Positions 52,197 through 59,475 of a stretch of DNA of 64,000 bases are shown piece by piece (positions within the stretch are counted from its first letter, which is position 1; each line of letters starts with the position of its first letter). The notes beneath the pieces were generated by a model that searched no databases, was not told the origin of the DNA, and worked only from the letters and a program-made list of their open reading frames with translations. Made by a program: the position numbers and the translations under genes. Source of the stretch: Nocardioides pinisoli (GTDB lineage Bacteria > Actinomycetota > Actinomycetes > Propionibacteriales > Nocardioidaceae); assembly GCF_024199985.1 (NCBI RefSeq), contig NZ_JANARS010000001.1, positions 434,001-498,000 on the forward strand. The letters are read 5' to 3'.

Positions 52197-52676
52197 TCAG
52201 ACCCAGGTGTTGTCGTGCTCGCGCATGAAGCGGTCGTAGGCGTCGCCGTCGAGCTGGCCCATCCCGGCGGCCAGGCCCTCGAAGTAGGCCTCACGCGGAG
52301 CGCCCGGCGCGAAGTGGAGGAGCATCTTCGCCGCCCCGTCCTCGTTGCGGAAGCCGTGGATCCCGCCGGCCGGGACGTGGGCGAAGTCGCCGGCGTGGCA
52401 CTTCACCCAGTCCTTCCCGTCGAAGATCGTGACGGTGCCCTCCAGGACGTAGAACGACTCGGTGATGGTGCGGTGGAAGTGGGCTCCGGGGCCGCTCGCG
52501 GGACCTGCGAACTCCCACCGATAGAGACCGAAGGTGCCCTGGGTGGCGGAGCCCTGCGCGAGGTAGAAGACCTTGTTGCCGTTGGGGTAGACGAGCGCCG
52601 GCTCGAGGTCGGCCGGCACGACGTGGGCCGACACCTCGCCGGAGTCGCCGTGGTAGATCGGCGGCGGGTAGCTCAC
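52197..52676 (-). CDS. Cupin-domain protein
   Basis: The 159-residue protein has a single conserved cupin barrel: GAHFHRTITESFYVLEG holds metal-ligand His/Glu residues and HVPAGGIHGFRN the second motif. It may be a dioxygenase or binding protein. ATGA overlap with the upstream VOC gene places it in an AraC-VOC-cupin-PCMT operon. Confidence 0.8.
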   Translation of the reverse strand: MSYPPPIYHGDSGEVSAHVVPADLEPALVYPNGNKVFYLAQGSATQGTFGLYRWEFAGPASGPGAHFHRTITESFYVLEGTVTIFDGKDWVKCHAGDFAHVPAGGIHGFRNEDGAAKMLLHFAPGAPREAYFEGLAAGMGQLDGDAYDRFMREHDNTWV

Positions 52677-53140
52677 CGCTCGGCCGCCACGGCGTCGTAG
52701 GCGCCCTGGACCTCGGCCGGCGTGGCGGCGTTGGGCTGGCTGATGCGGACGGGGTTGCCGAAGGGGTCGCGGATGCCGAAGTCGGTGCCGTAGGGCTGCT
52801 CGACGGGCTCCTGGGTGATCTCGACGCCTGCGTCACGAAGCGCTGCGTAGGTCGCGTGCACGTCGTCGCTGAGGAGGAAGACGCCGCCGAGCGCGCCCTT
52901 GGCCACGAGCTCGCGCACCTGGGCGGCGGTCGCCTCGTCGTGCACCGGTGCCCCGACGAGCTCGAGCAGGATCGAGGTGTCCTGGCCCGGCACGCCGACG
53001 GTCAGCCAGCGCATGAAGCCGAGATCGATGTCGTCGCGCACCTCGAAGCCGAGGTGGGTGGTGTAGAAGTCCAGCGCCTCGTCCTGGTCGAGCACCGGGA
53101 CGCTGCGGATGTGGAGGCTGGTGATGTGGTTGGTGGTCAT
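52673..53140 (-). CDS. VOC (glyoxalase/bleomycin-resistance-like) family protein
   Basis: The 155-residue protein has two beta-alpha-beta-beta-beta repeats: SLHIRSVPVLDQDEALDFYT and GGVFLLSDDVHATYAALRDAG, then GIRDPFGNPVRISQP with the usual terminal metal-ligand region. The substrate is unknown. It lies 10 bp after the AraC-type gene and overlaps the cupin gene. Confidence 0.82.
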   Translation of the reverse strand: MTTNHITSLHIRSVPVLDQDEALDFYTTHLGFEVRDDIDLGFMRWLTVGVPGQDTSILLELVGAPVHDEATAAQVRELVAKGALGGVFLLSDDVHATYAALRDAGVEITQEPVEQPYGTDFGIRDPFGNPVRISQPNAATPAEVQGAYDAVAAER

Positions 53141-53150
53141 GGAAACGACG

Positions 53151-53612
53151 CTAACCAGCGCCGACCTCCTCCCGCTTCTCCGTTTGCGCTGTCTGCGGGG
53201 GCGCTGTCTGCTTCTCGCGCGGACGCGTCCACGCGGCGATGAAGCACGACGGCACCGCGACCGGGCTGTGCCGGGCGCGGAACTCGGTGGGTGAGCACCC
53301 GACGACGTTGCTGAAGGTGCGGCTGAAGGTGCCGAGGCTGGCGAACCCGACGTCCCAGGCCACGTCGGTCACCGGCCGGTCGGTCTGGCGCAGCAGCGTC
53401 ATCGCGCGCTCGACGCGCCGACGCTGGAGGTAGCGGTGCGGCGTCTCGCCGTAGACCTCCTTGAAGACGCGGCCGAACTGCGACACCGACAGGTGCGCGA
53501 GGGCCGCGAGCGTCGGTACGTCGAGGGGGTCGGCGTAGCGGCGGTCCATCTCGTCGCGGGCGCGCAGCATCCGTCGGTTGGTGTCCTCCTGCGCGGAGAG
53601 CGGCCTGCCCAT
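53151..53612 (-). CDS. AraC-family transcriptional regulator (short form)
   Basis: The 153-residue protein is essentially an AraC DNA-binding domain: two helix-turn-helices at about 30-120 (LAHLSVSQFGRVFKEVYGE and VTDVAWDVGFASLGTFSRTF), with no N-terminal sensor and a basic tail. It probably controls the downstream VOC and cupin genes. On the minus strand TAGGTT sits 7 nt before the ATG, suggesting leaderless transcription. Confidence 0.82.
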   Translation of the reverse strand: MGRPLSAQEDTNRRMLRARDEMDRRYADPLDVPTLAALAHLSVSQFGRVFKEVYGETPHRYLQRRRVERAMTLLRQTDRPVTDVAWDVGFASLGTFSRTFSNVVGCSPTEFRARHSPVAVPSCFIAAWTRPREKQTAPPQTAQTEKREEVGAG

Positions 53613-53688
53613 GCCGTGGAACCTAACCCCTTCCGGCGACATCCGGGGAGGGGGAGCGAGGGCGCGCGGGCCCGTGAGGTCCGGACGC

Positions 53689-53727
53689 GACAACGGCATG
53701 GCCCCGGGGGAGGGCCATGCCGTTGTC
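53689..53727 (-). terminator. Terminator hairpin after the sigma-partner gene
   Basis: A perfect 16-bp stem (53689-53704 with 53712-53727) with a 7-nt loop separates the repeat-rich gene from the AraC gene on the minus strand. Confidence 0.75.
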
Positions 53728-53765
53728 TGTGCGTTGTAGGGCGGATCTCGCGGTTCTGGGGGGAT

Positions 53766-53796
53766 CTCGTACGTCGGCGGGAGGTCGACGTACGAG
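53766..53796 (-). terminator. Second hairpin downstream of the repeat-rich gene
   Basis: CTCGTACGTCG (53766-53776) pairs with CGACGTACGAG (53786-53796) through an 11-bp stem with a 9-nt loop. It lies 42 bp after the stop of the membrane protein gene, ahead of the stronger terminator. Together they fill the 225-bp gap, which has no gene. Confidence 0.55.
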
Positions 53797-53837
53797 GTGC
53801 GAGAGCCGGTCCTGCGGAACGCGGCCGCCGCCGGTCA

Positions 53838-55049
53838 TCAACCGGACGTCTGGTTACCGCCTCCCTTGCCGGGGCCGCCGGACGTGCCTGGGCCGCCCGG
53901 CGAACCGGAGCCTCCGGGCGTCGGGAGGTCGGACGGCTTGCCCGGTGCGGGGGTCGGCTGGTCGGTGGGCTTGCCGGGGGACGGGGTGGGTTGGTCGGTC
54001 GGCTTGCCCGGTGAGGGCGGCGGGAGGTCGGTCGGCTTGCCCGGCGAGGGGGTCGGCTTCTCCGTCGGCTTCCCGGGGCTCGGCGTCGGCGTGGTCGGCG
54101 TCGGCCTGGTCGGGCTGGGCTTGGTGGGGCTGGGCTTGGTGGGGCTGGGCTTGGTCGGGGTCGGCTTGGTGGTCGGGGTCGGCTTGTCCGTGGGCCTGCC
54201 GGTCCCCTCGGGCGGGCCGATGAGGTCGACGCAGTAGGTGGTGATCCGGTCGGCACCGCCGGCCGCTGTCGCGAGGGCGAGGAAGGCCGCGCTGTCGAGC
54301 GAGCCGCCCGCGTCGCTCCGGTCGGTCGCCTGGAAGGCGCGGCACAGGCCCTCGAGGTTGGGCGTGGGGGTGGAGGCGCCGTCGGGGGACTCCGACGGCG
54401 CCGTCGAGCCGGAGGGGCTGGTCGAGCCGGAGGAGGTGCTCGAGCCGGAGGGGCTGGTCGAGCCGGAGGAGGTGCTCGAGCCGGAGGGGCTGGTCGAGCC
54501 GGAGGAGGTGCTCGAGCCGGAGGGGCTGGTCGAGCCGGAGCCGTCGTCGGACCCGGTCGAGCCGGGGCCGGTGGCCGACCCCGACGGGTCGGTCCCGGCG
54601 CTGCCGTCATCACTGGAGGTGGCCGAGCCGGCAGCGCCTCGCGGCGACTCGGCGACGGACTCGGTCGCCCGGTCGTCGGCCTGGCCGGGGAGGGCGGGCA
54701 GGTTCGGCAGCCCGGGCAGCCCCGGCACACCGGGAAGGTCGGCGGAGCTGGCGAGGGCGAGACCGCCCGAGGTGAGCGCGACGACGGCACCCGTGGCGAC
54801 GACGGCCCGTAGGGCCGCGCGACCGCCGAGGCGCGAGGGCGAGACGTAGCCGGTCCGCGACGCCGGGGCCGCCGTGACGCGAGCGGCGTGGAAGGCGGCA
54901 ACCGCTGCGTCCTCGCCGCGGAGCTCGTCGGCGCGGGCCGGCGCGCTGGCGGCGGTGAGGGCCGAGCCCAGGGCGCTGTCGTGCTCCGCCGGCGCGTCGA
55001 GCAGGCGCTCGGCGTCGCGGCGGGACAGGCGGGGGTCCGGGGTGCTCAT
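53838..55049 (-). CDS. Repeat-rich membrane protein, probable ECF sigma partner
   Basis: The 403-residue protein has a short cytoplasmic N-terminus (LSRRDAERLLDAPAEHDSAL), a basic stretch, one membrane helix near residue 90 (ALRAVVATGAVVALTSGGLALA), then a long extracellular low-complexity region. This contains four GSTSPSGSSTSS units, a small Cys-containing domain (C near 264 and 298), and a Pro/Lys/Thr tail of KPTP and SPGKPT repeats. It lies 34 bp after the sigma-factor gene with AGGGAG upstream, the position of an anti-sigma factor. No zinc-binding HxxxCxxC is seen, so it may be a non-classical anti-sigma or sensor. Confidence 0.6.
   Translation of the reverse strand: MSTPDPRLSRRDAERLLDAPAEHDSALGSALTAASAPARADELRGEDAAVAAFHAARVTAAPASRTGYVSPSRLGGRAALRAVVATGAVVALTSGGLALASSADLPGVPGLPGLPNLPALPGQADDRATESVAESPRGAAGSATSSDDGSAGTDPSGSATGPGSTGSDDGSGSTSPSGSSTSSGSTSPSGSSTSSGSTSPSGSSTSSGSTSPSGSTAPSESPDGASTPTPNLEGLCRAFQATDRSDAGGSLDSAAFLALATAAGGADRITTYCVDLIGPPEGTGRPTDKPTPTTKPTPTKPSPTKPSPTKPSPTRPTPTTPTPSPGKPTEKPTPSPGKPTDLPPPSPGKPTDQPTPSPGKPTDQPTPAPGKPSDLPTPGGSGSPGGPGTSGGPGKGGGNQTSG
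54408..54541 (-). repeat. 36-bp coding tandem repeat
   Basis: About 3.7 copies of a 36-bp unit encode the 12-residue GSTSPSGSSTSS repeat in the extracellular part of the membrane protein. The copies are almost identical at DNA level, implying recent expansion or ongoing slippage. Confidence 0.8.
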
Positions 55050-55083
55050 CTCACTCCCTTCAGCGTCACGGCGTTCACAGGTG

Positions 55084-55635
55084 TTACGGCTCCTCGGACA
55101 ATCGCTTGGCCAGCTGCTTGAGGCCACGGTGGGCCGCAGCGCGCACCGCGCCCGGGCGCTTGCCCAGGATCCGGGCCGCGGTCGGGGCGTCGAACCCCAG
55201 CACCGTGCGCAGCATGATCGCCTCGGCCTGGTCGCGGGGCAGGGTGCCGATCAACCGGACGACGGCCTCGGAGCTCACCCGGCCGATGACGTAGCCCTCG
55301 AGGTCGATGTCGTCCGGCAGGTCGACGAGGTCGTCGACCGACTCGTCGGCGATCGGTCGTCGTCGGGCGTGGCGGATGTGGTCGAGGGCCCGGTTGCGCC
55401 CGATCGTGGTGATCCACCCGCGGAAGCCGTCGGCGTCGCCGCTGAACCGGTCGAGGTCACGGAAGGCCTGCGCCCAGGCCTCGCTGGCCACGTCCTCTGC
55501 CTCGGCGGGACCGACCAGCACGGTCAGGTAGCGCAGGAGGGGTGGCTGGACATGGCGGTAGACGACGCGGAACGCCGCCTCGTCCCCCGCCTGCATCGCC
55601 TCGACGGCGCAGTCGAGCCCCTCCTGCTCACCCAC
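55084..55635 (-). CDS. ECF-type RNA polymerase sigma factor
   Basis: The 183-residue protein has sigma region 2 (VVYRHVQPPLLRYLTVLVG, GWITTIGRNRALDHIRHA) and region 4 (LPRDQAEAIMLRTVLGFDAP, ARILGKRPGAVRAAAHRGL). The GTG start at 55635 has no clear Shine-Dalgarno. The next gene encodes a membrane protein that probably regulates it. Target promoters are not evident. Confidence 0.87.
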   Translation of the reverse strand: MGEQEGLDCAVEAMQAGDEAAFRVVYRHVQPPLLRYLTVLVGPAEAEDVASEAWAQAFRDLDRFSGDADGFRGWITTIGRNRALDHIRHARRRPIADESVDDLVDLPDDIDLEGYVIGRVSSEAVVRLIGTLPRDQAEAIMLRTVLGFDAPTAARILGKRPGAVRAAAHRGLKQLAKRLSEEP

Positions 55636-55731
55636 TGGCGCATTGTCACCCGAAGGCGGACCCGGCGCGCACGGAACCCCCCTGCCGGTGCCCGTCGATC
55701 GTCGGCGACCCGGACGGCCGACCCGGTCCTT

Positions 55732-56002
55732 CCGGGCTGGGCGCCGGAGAACTGCGGCCGCGCGACCGGTCGGCGGGCTCCTGGGCTGTCGTCCGGCCGC
55801 AGTTCTTCGGGGGTGGGTGGCGCGGCGGTGCCCCAGCCACCTTCCGCGCGGGTCCGATGTGGTTCAGCCACCGCTCGTACGACGACACGCCCGCCCACCA
55901 CTGTCCCGGGCTGGGCGCCGGAGAACTGCGGCCGCGCGACCGGTCGACGGGCTCCCGAGCTGTCGTCCGGCCGCAGTTCTTCGGGGGTGGGTGGCGCGGC
56001 GG
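55732..56002. repeat. 97-bp direct repeat pair, each with an internal hairpin
   Basis: Two copies (55732-55828 and 55906-56002) are nearly identical and in the same orientation, 77 bp apart. Each has arms AGAACTGCGGCCG and CGGCCGCAGTTCT around a ~30-nt centre. They occupy most of the 392-bp gene-free stretch (55636-56027) between the sigma gene and the DUF1295 gene. No gene is seen there. A partial third arm (AGAACTGCG) follows at 56012. Confidence 0.8.
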
Positions 56003-56027
56003 GCAACCTCTAGAACTGCGCGGCGGC

Positions 56028-56804
56028 TCAGCGGCGAGGCGGGCGCGGGAAGAAGAGCGGCACCCGGGCGGCGTAGTCGTCCCAGCCCTCGCGCTGCGAC
56101 ATCGTCTTCTCCAGGAGCTTGGCGCCGGTGACGTTGCGCACGAAGTAGGTCATCGCCGCGGGCGCCCACACGGTGAGCAGGCCCGGGAGCCAGCCCAGCG
56201 CCAGCGCGCCGGCGATCCACAGCCCCCACCACACGCAGGCGTCGCCGAAGTAGTTGGGGTGCCGGCTCCAGCCCCACAGACCGGTGTCGAGGATCTTCGG
56301 TCGCAACTCGCGTGGGCGGGCCTTGTAGGCCTCGAGCTGGGCGTCGCCGACGACCTCGAAGACGAAGCCGAGCGCCCACACCGCGACGCCGACCCACACG
56401 ACCGCCCACCAGCGGACGTCGTACGCCGCCGCGACCTGCAGCGGCGCCGAGATGAGGAACGCGACGACGGCCTGCGTCAGGAACACCTTGGTGACGACGC
56501 GTCGTGCGCCGGCGGACCAGCCGGGACCGCCGAGCATCTTCTCGTAGCGGGGGTCCTCCCCGTGGCCGCGCGAGCGACGCCCGATGTGCCACGCCAGCCG
56601 ACCGCCCCACACGACGACGAGCCCGGCGAGGAGCCAGGAGTGGGCGTCGGGCCACACCACGGCCAGGGTCAGCGCAATGGCCACGAAGGCCAGGCCCCAG
56701 GCCACGTCGACCACCGCGACCCGGTCGAGGCGCCGGCTCACCGCCGCCGTCGACCCCATGACCACGGCGGCGGCGAGCAGCGCGACCAGCGCGGCACTCA
56801 CCAC
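56028..56804 (-). CDS. DUF1295 membrane protein (SigK locus)
   Basis: This 258-residue polytopic protein is of the steroid-5-alpha-reductase-like DUF1295 family. It has GLWGWSRHPNYFGDACVWWG and TGAKLLEKTMSQREGWDDY, the conserved C-terminal region. It is the counterpart of mycobacterial Rv0446c. It likely modifies a lipid together with the neighbouring methyltransferases. It is the last gene of the SigK operon and overlaps the upstream gene. Confidence 0.85.
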   Translation of the reverse strand: MVSAALVALLAAAVVMGSTAAVSRRLDRVAVVDVAWGLAFVAIALTLAVVWPDAHSWLLAGLVVVWGGRLAWHIGRRSRGHGEDPRYEKMLGGPGWSAGARRVVTKVFLTQAVVAFLISAPLQVAAAYDVRWWAVVWVGVAVWALGFVFEVVGDAQLEAYKARPRELRPKILDTGLWGWSRHPNYFGDACVWWGLWIAGALALGWLPGLLTVWAPAAMTYFVRNVTGAKLLEKTMSQREGWDDYAARVPLFFPRPPRR

Positions 56805-58129
56805 GTACGGACCGCCGGGAGGTTGTGGGCGGCGCCGGGACGCACCGACAGGATCTGGTCGACGCCCATCCGGCCGTCGCGGAAGGCGAGGGCCCCGCCG
56901 ACGAGGTAGAGCCGCCAGACGCGGACGACCTCCTCGCCCACCAGCTCGCGCAGCCGCGGGAGGTTGGCCTCGAACCGCTCGAGCCAGCCGTGCACGGTGA
57001 GGACGTAGTGCTCCCGCATCGCGTGCACGTCGCGCACCTCAAGCCCGCCCGCCTCCATGAGGCCGACGGTCTCGCCGACCGGGCGCATCGTCATGTCGGG
57101 CGCGATGAACGACTCGATGAACGGCCCGCCGCCGGGGTGCTTGCCACCGCCGGCGCCCTGCCGCGACATCTGCTGCACGAGCACGCGCCCGCCCGGCTTG
57201 ACCGCTCGGCGGAGCACCTCGACGTAGGTCGCGTAGTTGCGCGCCCCCACGTGCTCGCCCATCTCGAGCGAGCCGACGGCGTCGAAGTGGTCGCGCTCGG
57301 GGACCTCGCGGTAGTCCTGGAGCCGGATCTCGACCCGGTCCTCGAGGCCGCGCTCGGCGATCCGGGCATCGATGAACGCCTTCTGCTCCTTCGAGATGGT
57401 GACGCCCGTGACCCGCGCGCCGAAGTGCTGCGCGGCGTGCAGCGACAGCGATCCCCAGCCGCACCCGACGTCGAGCATCCGCATGCCCGCCTCCAGCCCG
57501 AGCTTGGTGCAGACGAGGTCGAGCTTGGCGCGCTGTGCCTCCTCGAGCGAGACGTCGGGCGTCGCGTGGTAGCCGCAGCTGTAGGCCATCTGCGGCTCGA
57601 GGATCAGTGAGTAGAACTCGTTGGAGAGGTCGTAGTGGTGGCTGATGGACGACCGGTCGCGGGCCAGGCTGTGCAGCCGACCCCGGATGCGGGCCTGGGA
57701 GGCCGGCGGCGCGGGCGGCGGGCCGAGCGCGCCGAGGCCGGCGGCGGTGCGGACCGCGTCTGCCAGCGCGCGCGGGGAGAGGCGTACGCCCGACAGCCCG
57801 CGCTCGGCACCCACGGCGAAGGCGTGGGTGAGGGCCGAGCCGAGGTCCCAGCCGTCCTGCTCGGGCACGTCGAGCTCGCCGGTGACGTAGGCCTGGGCGG
57901 CCCCGAGCTCGCCCGGGTGCCACAGCAGCCGACGCAGCGCGTCGGGGGAGCGGAGCACCACGAGGGGGGCACCGGCGGGGCCGGCGACCGAGCCGTCCCA
58001 GGCCTGCAGCCGCACGGGCAGGTCGCCGCCGATGAAGGGTCGCACGGCGGCCGCGAGGCGATCGGCGATCCCCGCGGTCGTGACGGTGGCGGCGGAGTGC
58101 GGGGCGGTCTGGGTCACGGCGTCCGTCAC
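56798..58129 (-). CDS. Cyclopropane-fatty-acyl-phospholipid synthase-like methyltransferase (second copy)
   Basis: This 443-residue SAM-dependent enzyme has SISHHYDLSNEFYSLILEPQMAYSCGYH, MLDVGCGWGSLSLHAA and the KEQKAFI segment of CFA/mycolic methyltransferases. It methylates unsaturated acyl chains in membrane lipids, giving cyclopropane or 10-methyl(ene) products. The GTG start overlaps the preceding cfa gene stop (GTGA). It is a divergent paralogue of that enzyme, so the two may act on different positions or products. Confidence 0.87.
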   Translation of the reverse strand: MTDAVTQTAPHSAATVTTAGIADRLAAAVRPFIGGDLPVRLQAWDGSVAGPAGAPLVVLRSPDALRRLLWHPGELGAAQAYVTGELDVPEQDGWDLGSALTHAFAVGAERGLSGVRLSPRALADAVRTAAGLGALGPPPAPPASQARIRGRLHSLARDRSSISHHYDLSNEFYSLILEPQMAYSCGYHATPDVSLEEAQRAKLDLVCTKLGLEAGMRMLDVGCGWGSLSLHAAQHFGARVTGVTISKEQKAFIDARIAERGLEDRVEIRLQDYREVPERDHFDAVGSLEMGEHVGARNYATYVEVLRRAVKPGGRVLVQQMSRQGAGGGKHPGGGPFIESFIAPDMTMRPVGETVGLMEAGGLEVRDVHAMREHYVLTVHGWLERFEANLPRLRELVGEEVVRVWRLYLVGGALAFRDGRMGVDQILSVRPGAAHNLPAVRTW

Positions 58130-59475
58130 CGGTCCTCTCGGGTGAAGGTGAGCTGCGAGACGTCGAGGTAGCCGCTGGCGAACCCGGCCTGCGAGTAGGC
58201 GAGGTAGAAGTGCCAGACCCGCATGAAGAGGTCGTCGAAGCCGAGGTCCAGCACGGCGTCGCGCTGGGCGAGGAACCGGCGGTCCCAGCGGCGCAGGGTC
58301 TCGGCGTAGTGGCTGCCCAGCGCGAGCTGGCCCGTCAGCCGGAGCGTGGTCTCGCTCCGGGTGACCTGGTCGATCACCTCGACGCTGGGCAGGAAGCCGC
58401 CGGGGAAGATGTACTTCGTGATCCAGGTGTGGGTGTCGCGCGTGGCGAGCATCCGGTCGTGCGGCATGGTGATCGCCTGCACGGCGACCCGGCCGCCCGG
58501 GGCCAGCACGCGGTCGATGGTGGCGAAGTAGGTGCCCCAGAACTCGTGGCCGACGGCCTCGATCATCTCCACGGACACCACCGCGTCGTACGTCGCCCCG
58601 GTGGCGGCGAGCGCTCGGTAGTCCATCAGCTCGACGTGGACCCGGTCGGCGAACCCGGCGGCGGCGATGCGGTCCTCGGCCAGCTCGAGCTGCTCGACCG
58701 ACAGGGTGATCGTGTGGACGCTCGCGCCGCGGCGGGCGGCCCGGATGGCGAGCTCGCCCCAGCCGGTGCCGATCTCCAGGACGCGCGTGCCGTCCGTGAC
58801 GCCGGCCTCGTCGAGCAGGCGCTCGATCTTGCGGCCCTGCGCCTCGGCGAGGTCGGGGTGGTGGCGCGCGGGGTCGGCGGTGTCGGTGGGCTCTGGTGGG
58901 GTGGCGACCAGGTGGTCACCGACGGAGCCGGGGCCCTTCCCGGTGGGAGTGAAGGAGGTGTCGAAGAGAGCGGACGAATAGCTCAGCGTCTCGTCGAGGA
59001 AGAGCGCGAAGAGGTCGTTGGACAGGTCGTAGTGGTGCGAGATGTTGGCCTGGCTGTTGTCCTCGGTGCTGCGGTGGTGGCTGGGCAGCCGCGGCGTGAC
59101 GAGGGCGCGGAGCCGCTGCAGCGGCTCGGGGACCAGGGTGGCCATGCGGGCCGCCGGCACGGTGAGGAAGCCGGCGAGGTCGTCGGCGTCCCACGCGCCG
59201 GTCAGGTAGGCCTCGCCGAAGCCGATCAGGCCGTCGCGGCCCACGCGGGCGTAGAACTCGTCGGGCCGGTGCAGCCGCATGAGCGGCCCGCCCCTGCCCA
59301 GGGTGCGGCCGGTCGGCTCCTCCACGACGGTGATGTCGAGGCGGGCGACGGCGGCGTGGAAGAGGCGGCGCGCGACGGCGGCCGAGACGGCGGTGCGGGG
59401 TCCGGACGGGACCTGCTCCGGGGCAGGCATGCCCTGGGTGCGGACCTCGTCGGGGCGGTTTCTCTCGAGGGTCAT
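58126..59475 (-). CDS. Cyclopropane-fatty-acyl-phospholipid synthase-like methyltransferase (UfaA1-type)
   Basis: The 449-residue protein has ISHHYDLSNDLFALFLDETLSYSSALF, the SAM motif VLEIGTGWGELAIRAA and IEAVGHEFWGTYFATIDRVL. By position beside the DUF1365/amine oxidase gene and sigK it corresponds to mycobacterial ufaA1 (Rv0447c). Overlaps of 4 bp exist on both sides. An insert of about 25 residues, rich in Pro/Asp/His, lies between the lid segment and the SAM motif. Confidence 0.88.
   Translation of the reverse strand: MTLERNRPDEVRTQGMPAPEQVPSGPRTAVSAAVARRLFHAAVARLDITVVEEPTGRTLGRGGPLMRLHRPDEFYARVGRDGLIGFGEAYLTGAWDADDLAGFLTVPAARMATLVPEPLQRLRALVTPRLPSHHRSTEDNSQANISHHYDLSNDLFALFLDETLSYSSALFDTSFTPTGKGPGSVGDHLVATPPEPTDTADPARHHPDLAEAQGRKIERLLDEAGVTDGTRVLEIGTGWGELAIRAARRGASVHTITLSVEQLELAEDRIAAAGFADRVHVELMDYRALAATGATYDAVVSVEMIEAVGHEFWGTYFATIDRVLAPGGRVAVQAITMPHDRMLATRDTHTWITKYIFPGGFLPSVEVIDQVTRSETTLRLTGQLALGSHYAETLRRWDRRFLAQRDAVLDLGFDDLFMRVWHFYLAYSQAGFASGYLDVSQLTFTREDR

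Noticed and set aside
55732..56002. Attachment sites of an integrated element
   Set aside because: The two 97-bp copies enclose only 77 bp with no integrase or cargo gene, and no tRNA gene is adjacent.
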